From NCBI GenBank assembly GCA_947044405.1, contig CAMRHE010000132.1:4572001-4636000 (forward strand): a DNA stretch of 64,000 nucleotides, in the 5' to 3' direction. The first letter of the stretch is position 1. Every line of letters starts with the position of its first letter. The translations under genes and the position numbers were made by a program. Below, one piece after another: positions 59,784-64,000 of the stretch. Under the pieces are notes generated by a model. The model ran no database searches and was not told the origin of the DNA. It worked only from the letters and a program-made list of their open reading frames with translations. Source of the stretch: Leptodactylus fallax (Eukaryota; Chordata; Amphibia; Anura; Leptodactylidae).

Positions 59784-61416
59784 CAGTGCCTTGCGAAAGT
59801 ATTCGGCCCCCTTGAATTTTTCAACCTTTTGCCACATTTCAGGCTTCAAACATAAAGATATAAAATTTAAATTTTTTGGTGAAGAATCAACAACAAGTGG
59901 GACACAATTGTGAAGTGGAACGAAATTTATTGGTTATTTTCAACTTTTGTAAAAAATAAAAAACTGAAAAGTGGGGCGTGCAATATTATTTGGCCCCTTA
60001 ACTTTCAGTGCAGCAAACTCACTCCAGAAGTTCAGTGAGGATCTCTGAATGATCCAATGTTGTGCTAAATGACTGATGATGCTAAATATAATCCACCTGT
60101 GTGTAATCAAGTCTCCGTATAAATGCGCCTGCTCTGTGATAGTCTCAGGGTTGTGTTTAAAGCGCAGAGAGCATAATGAAGACCAAGGAACACACCAGGC
60201 AGGTCCGTGATACTGTTGTGGAGAAGTTTAAAGCCGGATTTGGATACAAAAAGATTTCCGAAACTTTAAACATCCCAAGGAGCACTGTGCAAGCGATCAT
60301 ATTGAAATGGAAGGAGTATCAGACCACTGCAAATCTACCAAGACCTGGCCGTCCCTCTAAACTTTCATCTCAAACAAGGAGAAGACTGATCAGAGATGCA
60401 GCCAAGAGGTCCATGATCACTCTGGATGAACTGCAGAGATCTACAGCTGAGGTGGGAGAGTCTGTCCATAGGACAACAATCAGTCGTACACTGCACAAAT
60501 CTGGCCTTTATGGAAGAGTGGGAAGAAGAAAGCCATTTCTCAAAGATATCCATAAAAAGTCACGTTTAAAGTTTGCCACAAGCCACCTGGGAGACACACC
60601 AAACATGTGGAAGAAGGTGCTCTGGTCAGATGAAACCAAAATCCAATTTTTTGGCCACAATGCAAAACGATATGTTTGGCGTAAAAGCAACACAGCTCAT
60701 CACCCTGAACACACCATCCCCACTGTCAAACATGGTGGAGGCAGCATCATGGTTTGGGCCTGCTTTTCTTCAGCAGGGACAGGGAAGATAGTTAAAATTG
60801 ATGGGAAGATGGATGGAGCCAAATACAGGACCATTCTGGAAGAAAACCTGTTGGAGTCTGCAAAAGACGTGAGACTGGGACGGAGATTTATCTTCCAACA
60901 AGACAACGATCCCAAACATAAAGCAAAATCTACAATGGAATGGTTCACAAATAAACGTATCCAGGTGTTAGAATGGCCAAGTCAAAGTCCTGACCTGAAT
61001 CCAATCGAGAATCTGTGGAAAGAGCTGAAAACTGCTGTTCACAAACGCTCTCCATCCAACCTCACTGAGCTCCAGCTGTTTTCCAAGGAAAAATGGGCAA
61101 GAATTTCAGTCTCTCGATGTGCAAAACTGATAGAGACATACCCCAAGTGACTTGCAGCTGTAATCGCAGCAAAAGGTGGCGCTACAAAGTATTAACTTAA
61201 TGGGGGCCGAATAATATTGCACGCCCCACTTTTCAGTTTTTTATTTCTTACAAAAGTTTAAAATAACCAATAAATTTCATTCCACTTCACAATTGTGTCC
61301 CACTTGTTGTTGATTCTTCACCCAAAAATTAAAATTTTATATCCTTATGTTTGAAGCCTGAAATGTGGCAAAAGGTTGAAAAGTTCAAGGGGGCCGAATA
61401 CTTTCGCAAGGCACTA
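59784..61416 (+). mobile_element. Complete Tc1-like element (CAGTGCCTTGCGAAAGTATT termini)
   Basis: Long inverted repeats of roughly 180 bp: CAGTGCCTTGCGAAAGTATT left, ATACTTTCGCAAGGCACTA right, with inner arms caacaacaagtgggacacaa. Flanked by TA (59782-59783 and 61417-61418). Right-terminal base is A rather than G. The element is inserted in an ATP8A1 intron, opposite to the gene. Confidence 0.95.
60176..61195 (+). pseudogene. Tc1-like transposase (DD34E), single nonsense codon near the C terminus
   Basis: From ATG 60176 one frame encodes MKTKEHTRQVRDTVVEKFKA and continues unbroken for 324 residues. It has an N-terminal paired-like HTH region (about 1-110) with PRPGRPSK linker (55-62), Asp152 (WSDETK), Asp243 (QQDNDPKH) and Glu278 (NPIENLW), 34 residues apart. 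A TGA at 61148-61150, where Arg (CGA) is expected, precedes the family's last residues AAVIAAKGGATKY and TAA at 61193-61195. All catalytic residues are therefore intact and only the last 15 residues would be lost. This is the least damaged transposase in the window. Confidence 0.95.
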
Positions 61417-61444
61417 TATTACTAAAAGCAGGAAACTTACCTAC

Positions 61445-61765
61445 ACTCATCTGTTATTCCTTTACTGTTGTAGCACTAAGTGATCGTCACCAATCTTTCA
61501 TCCGTCCTGCAGTGATGACATGCCATCTATGTGCAAGTGACTGCTGCAGTCCATCACTGGCCCCTTGGCCTACATCATGGCCAGTGATTGGCTGCAGGGC
61601 TCACATGTACAAATATAGCATGTCAGGACAGGACAGGACAAAAACCATTGGAGATCACTGAAATGTTGGGAAAATGAACAGGTGAATAGAAGTTATTTAT
61701 TTTTATTTTACTATAGTCTCTACTTTTAGAAAATAAATTTTAATCCCAGCAACCCCTTTTAACAT
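61445..61765. repeat. MITE right part (...AGCAACCCCTTTTAA)
   Basis: Ends atcccagcaaccccttttaa, a TTAA-type right terminus. Interior cctgcagtgatgacatg, ggccagtgattggctgcag. The left end is not seen; related interior at 41877-42196. Confidence 0.45.
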
Positions 61766-61885
61766 GATGGAGTACAGCATCAGTGAATAAACTAATGGGT
61801 AGCTAAAACATATAGCATGACAGTCAGGAAAATACAAAATGTGTGTTCTGTTTATAATGCCCCCATGACACTTTTCAGGGACATA

Positions 61886-62322
61886 CAGAAATGTGCAAAA
61901 GTTTTAGTCAGGTACGGAAAAAAAATCCACAAAGTAAGAATGCTTTCAGAAATATAAGTGTTAATAGTTTATTAAGGTCAACTAAAATACAAAGTGAATG
62001 AAGATAAGAGAAATCTAAATCCCATCAATATTTGGTGTGACCCCTCCTTTACCTTCCATCAGTTCTTCTAGGTACACTTGCACAAAGTTATGAAGGAACT
62101 TGGCAGGGAGGTTGTTCACACCATCTTGGAGAATGAAGCACAGATCTTCTGTGGATGTAGGAAGGTTCACAAATACTGATGTGATTTAGATTTCTATTTC
62201 GTTCATTAATTAATTAGGCTATTTGATAAAAAATAAATTATTAAATACTTCTATTTTTGAATGTTCTTACTTTGCAGAATTCCCCGCCCCCCATGCCTGC
62301 CTAAATCTTTTGCACAATATTG
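61886..62322. mobile_element. Internally deleted Tc1-type element (CAGAAATGTGCAAAAGTTTTAG)
   Basis: Left cagaaatgtgcaaaagtttt, right aatcttttgcacaatattg; TA flanks at 61884-61885 and 62323-62324. On the - strand a remnant of a Tc1 C terminus is readable around 62050-62160 (LHNFVQVYLEELMEGKGGV-like). Only 437 bp remain. Confidence 0.75.
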
Positions 62323-62431
62323 TATGACTATACTGAAAAAAGTGTCACACCAAGCTAGACTCATTTATCAAAGACTTCCAACAATTTCCTTATAGACAAC
62401 TATGGGAAAGCAACACAAAAAAGGGGTTTAT

Positions 62432-62880
62432 TTAAAGGGGTTGTCTGGTTTCAGTCAAATATATGTTCTTGTTTGCATAATGAACAGTTCCACGATTTTC
62501 CGATATACTTTCTGTATCATTTCGTCACGATCTCTGCTTGCTGTCACTAATTCTACTTACTCCCAGTGGATAATCATCAGTCCATGGTCATGTGATATAC
62601 GGTCCATGGTCATGTGATATACAGTCCATGATCATGTGATGAACACAGGTGCACAGCTCGTTACAGACAGATGTCAGATTACTGTGCTGTGACTGTAACA
62701 AGCTGTGCACCTGTGTATCCATCACATGACCATGGACCGTATATCACATGACCATGGACTGATGTTTATCCACTGGTAGTAAATAAAGAATGATTGCAAA
62801 AAGAAATACGTGAGGAATTGATACATAAAGTATATCGGAAAATTGTAGAACTTTTCATTATATAAACAATAAAACGTATT
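62432..62880. mobile_element. Large foldback MITE, AAAGGGGTTGTCTGG type
   Basis: Left end TTAAAGGGGTTGTCTGGTTT; arms ttttccgatatactttctgt and cataaagtatatcggaaaat; core arms agtccatggtcatgtgatat (three tandem 22-bp repeats at 62579-62642) against tatcacatgaccatggactg; centre tgcacagctcgttacag / ctgtaacaagctgtgca. The right terminus is eroded. Confidence 0.8.
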
Positions 62881-64000
62881 TGTATTTTTATTTTAAAAAT
62901 TGAATGAATAAATAAGATACAATTTTAAAAAATATTCTACGGCATAGATCGGCAAAATCGCTCATGACCAGGACTATTTAACTGGTACAGATTAGAGGCA
63001 CATACTGACAAAAACTGGCCACCATGTTGTAGGTCAGATTCTTGCCGCGAAAATACACTCGAATGGGGTTTTCATTAATATTTAGGCTAAAAAAAAATCC
63101 ACTTTGCTCCTCTTCCATTCATTAGTGATTGAGCGAGCTCTTCTTTATTCAGTGTGTGCATTAGTGTTGATCTCATTTAACGCTTGCCACCTATTAACCC
63201 CATAACTGGCAGATGGCCGAGTGGCCGTAAATGTTCCCTGCACCTCGGTTACTGCATCGTTACCTCCACATTTTCTTTGACAGGCAGCACAGGTGGGTGC
63301 AAGATAAATTAGTTTCTTTGCTCCCATTCTCTTGGCCACACTAGTCACATACTAATCCGGTAACCCCTGTGGGGCCTTTTTAACCTTTCACCCTTCTTTC
63401 CATAACAAGCATCTCAAATACCTCACACTATAAATGAAATGCATATATTCCCCAACCTATTCAGTCGGCATCACATTAAATACAAATAATGATGGTGAAA
63501 AAAGGAGGTGGAATATGAAATTTCAAGACTTCTTCCAGAAAAAACAGCTTGAGTATCACTGGGTGGTTTGCTGTATTTTTGATTAATTGCATTATTCCCC
63601 ATTTGTCAGGTTGCTAGTCTCAAATCACTTTCACATAAAATACTTTTTCTCCTTTTTTTTTTTTTTTCCAGCCATAGAAAGTGTGTAACCCTGGAAAATT
63701 CTAAGTTACAAATGCCAAGATAAGCAACATAATACTTTAATTTTTTCAGCATAATATTGAAGCAGAAAATTGCGTGTTATGAAGTTCTGGCCTATTGTAA
63801 TATCAGAGGTATGAAACGGTTGTTTTTATGACAACGAAACTGACTAATTCTTGCTTGCTCTGGTGGAAACTTGCACGGAAAAAAATTAAATCAATAAATA
63901 AATGATACATAAATCAACAACTGTTCATAGTTTACATAAATAGTAAGCAAAACAATGTCAACAAAAAGTGGTTAAGTGAAGAAGGAAAAGACAAGTGTTG

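Larger units (their letters stand above)
59149..64000 (-). other. ATP8A1: ATP8A1 intron, incomplete
   Basis: No coding exon recognised from 59149 to the window end. It contains a TATC run (59746-59781), a nearly intact Tc1 element, and several MITEs. 62890-64000 has no recognised repeat; a patch at about 63180-63320 is repeat-poor and could be a conserved non-coding element. Confidence 0.7.

Noticed and set aside
63145..63348. 67-residue ORF on the - strand as the next ATP8A1 exon
   Set aside because: It has none of the expected residues (the preceding exon should end ...DFNTK) and no phase match to the exon at 59148.

Overview
The window is vertebrate nuclear DNA, most likely from a frog (Anura, probably a neobatrachian). 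Two protein-coding genes with GT-AG introns can be read. The rest is dense interspersed and tandem repeat of types typical of amphibian genomes: Tc1/mariner elements, TTAA-flanked and hAT-type MITEs, 5'-truncated LINEs, and long TATC arrays. The species assignment is inference; the genes and repeats are read directly.

Genes. SHISA3 lies on the + strand as two coding exons (18351-18615 and 35535-35968). Together they encode a complete 232-residue type I membrane protein: signal peptide, Shisa cysteine-rich domain, one transmembrane helix and a PPPPY-containing tail. Its single coding intron is 16.9 kb long and filled with TATC arrays, Tc1 elements and MITEs. ATP8A1, a P4-ATPase phospholipid flippase, lies on the - strand and faces SHISA3. 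Its last eight coding exons (59148 down to 45312) are in phase and give the C-terminal 225 residues: the last membrane helices and the autoinhibitory tail. The remaining exons lie beyond base 64000. In the human genome SHISA3 and ATP8A1 are also neighbours with converging 3' ends, so the order looks ancestral.

Layout. 1-601 is the 3' part of a Tc1 transposase pseudogene. 700-17500 is non-coding, with MITEs, three minisatellites, two LINE fragments and a candidate conserved block (16790-17340) upstream of SHISA3. 17540-18350 is the SHISA3 5' region. 18616-35534 is the intron, with huge TATC arrays (about 19.5-27.3 kb), a complete Tc1 element, a possible solo LTR, hAT and TTAA MITEs, and a badly eroded Tc1 copy. 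35535-36290 is the terminal exon and 3' UTR. 36812-39969 holds two complete Tc1 elements of different lineages, 32 bp apart, between the two genes. About 40770-45311 is a probable 4.5-kb ATP8A1 3' UTR containing two MITEs. 45312-64000 is the 3' portion of ATP8A1, its introns carrying a 1.25-kb GC-rich repeat, foldback MITEs, non-autonomous Tc1 derivatives and one nearly intact Tc1 element.

No prokaryotic genes, CRISPR arrays, rRNA or tRNA genes were seen. I found no previously undescribed biological system. The points most worth checking are the coexistence of several distinct Tc1 lineages with nearly intact transposases (one with DD35E spacing), clean insertion histories (an intra-locus empty site, an exact 8-bp duplication, three-level nesting), the higher-order TATC array, and the transposon-filled convergent gene junction.
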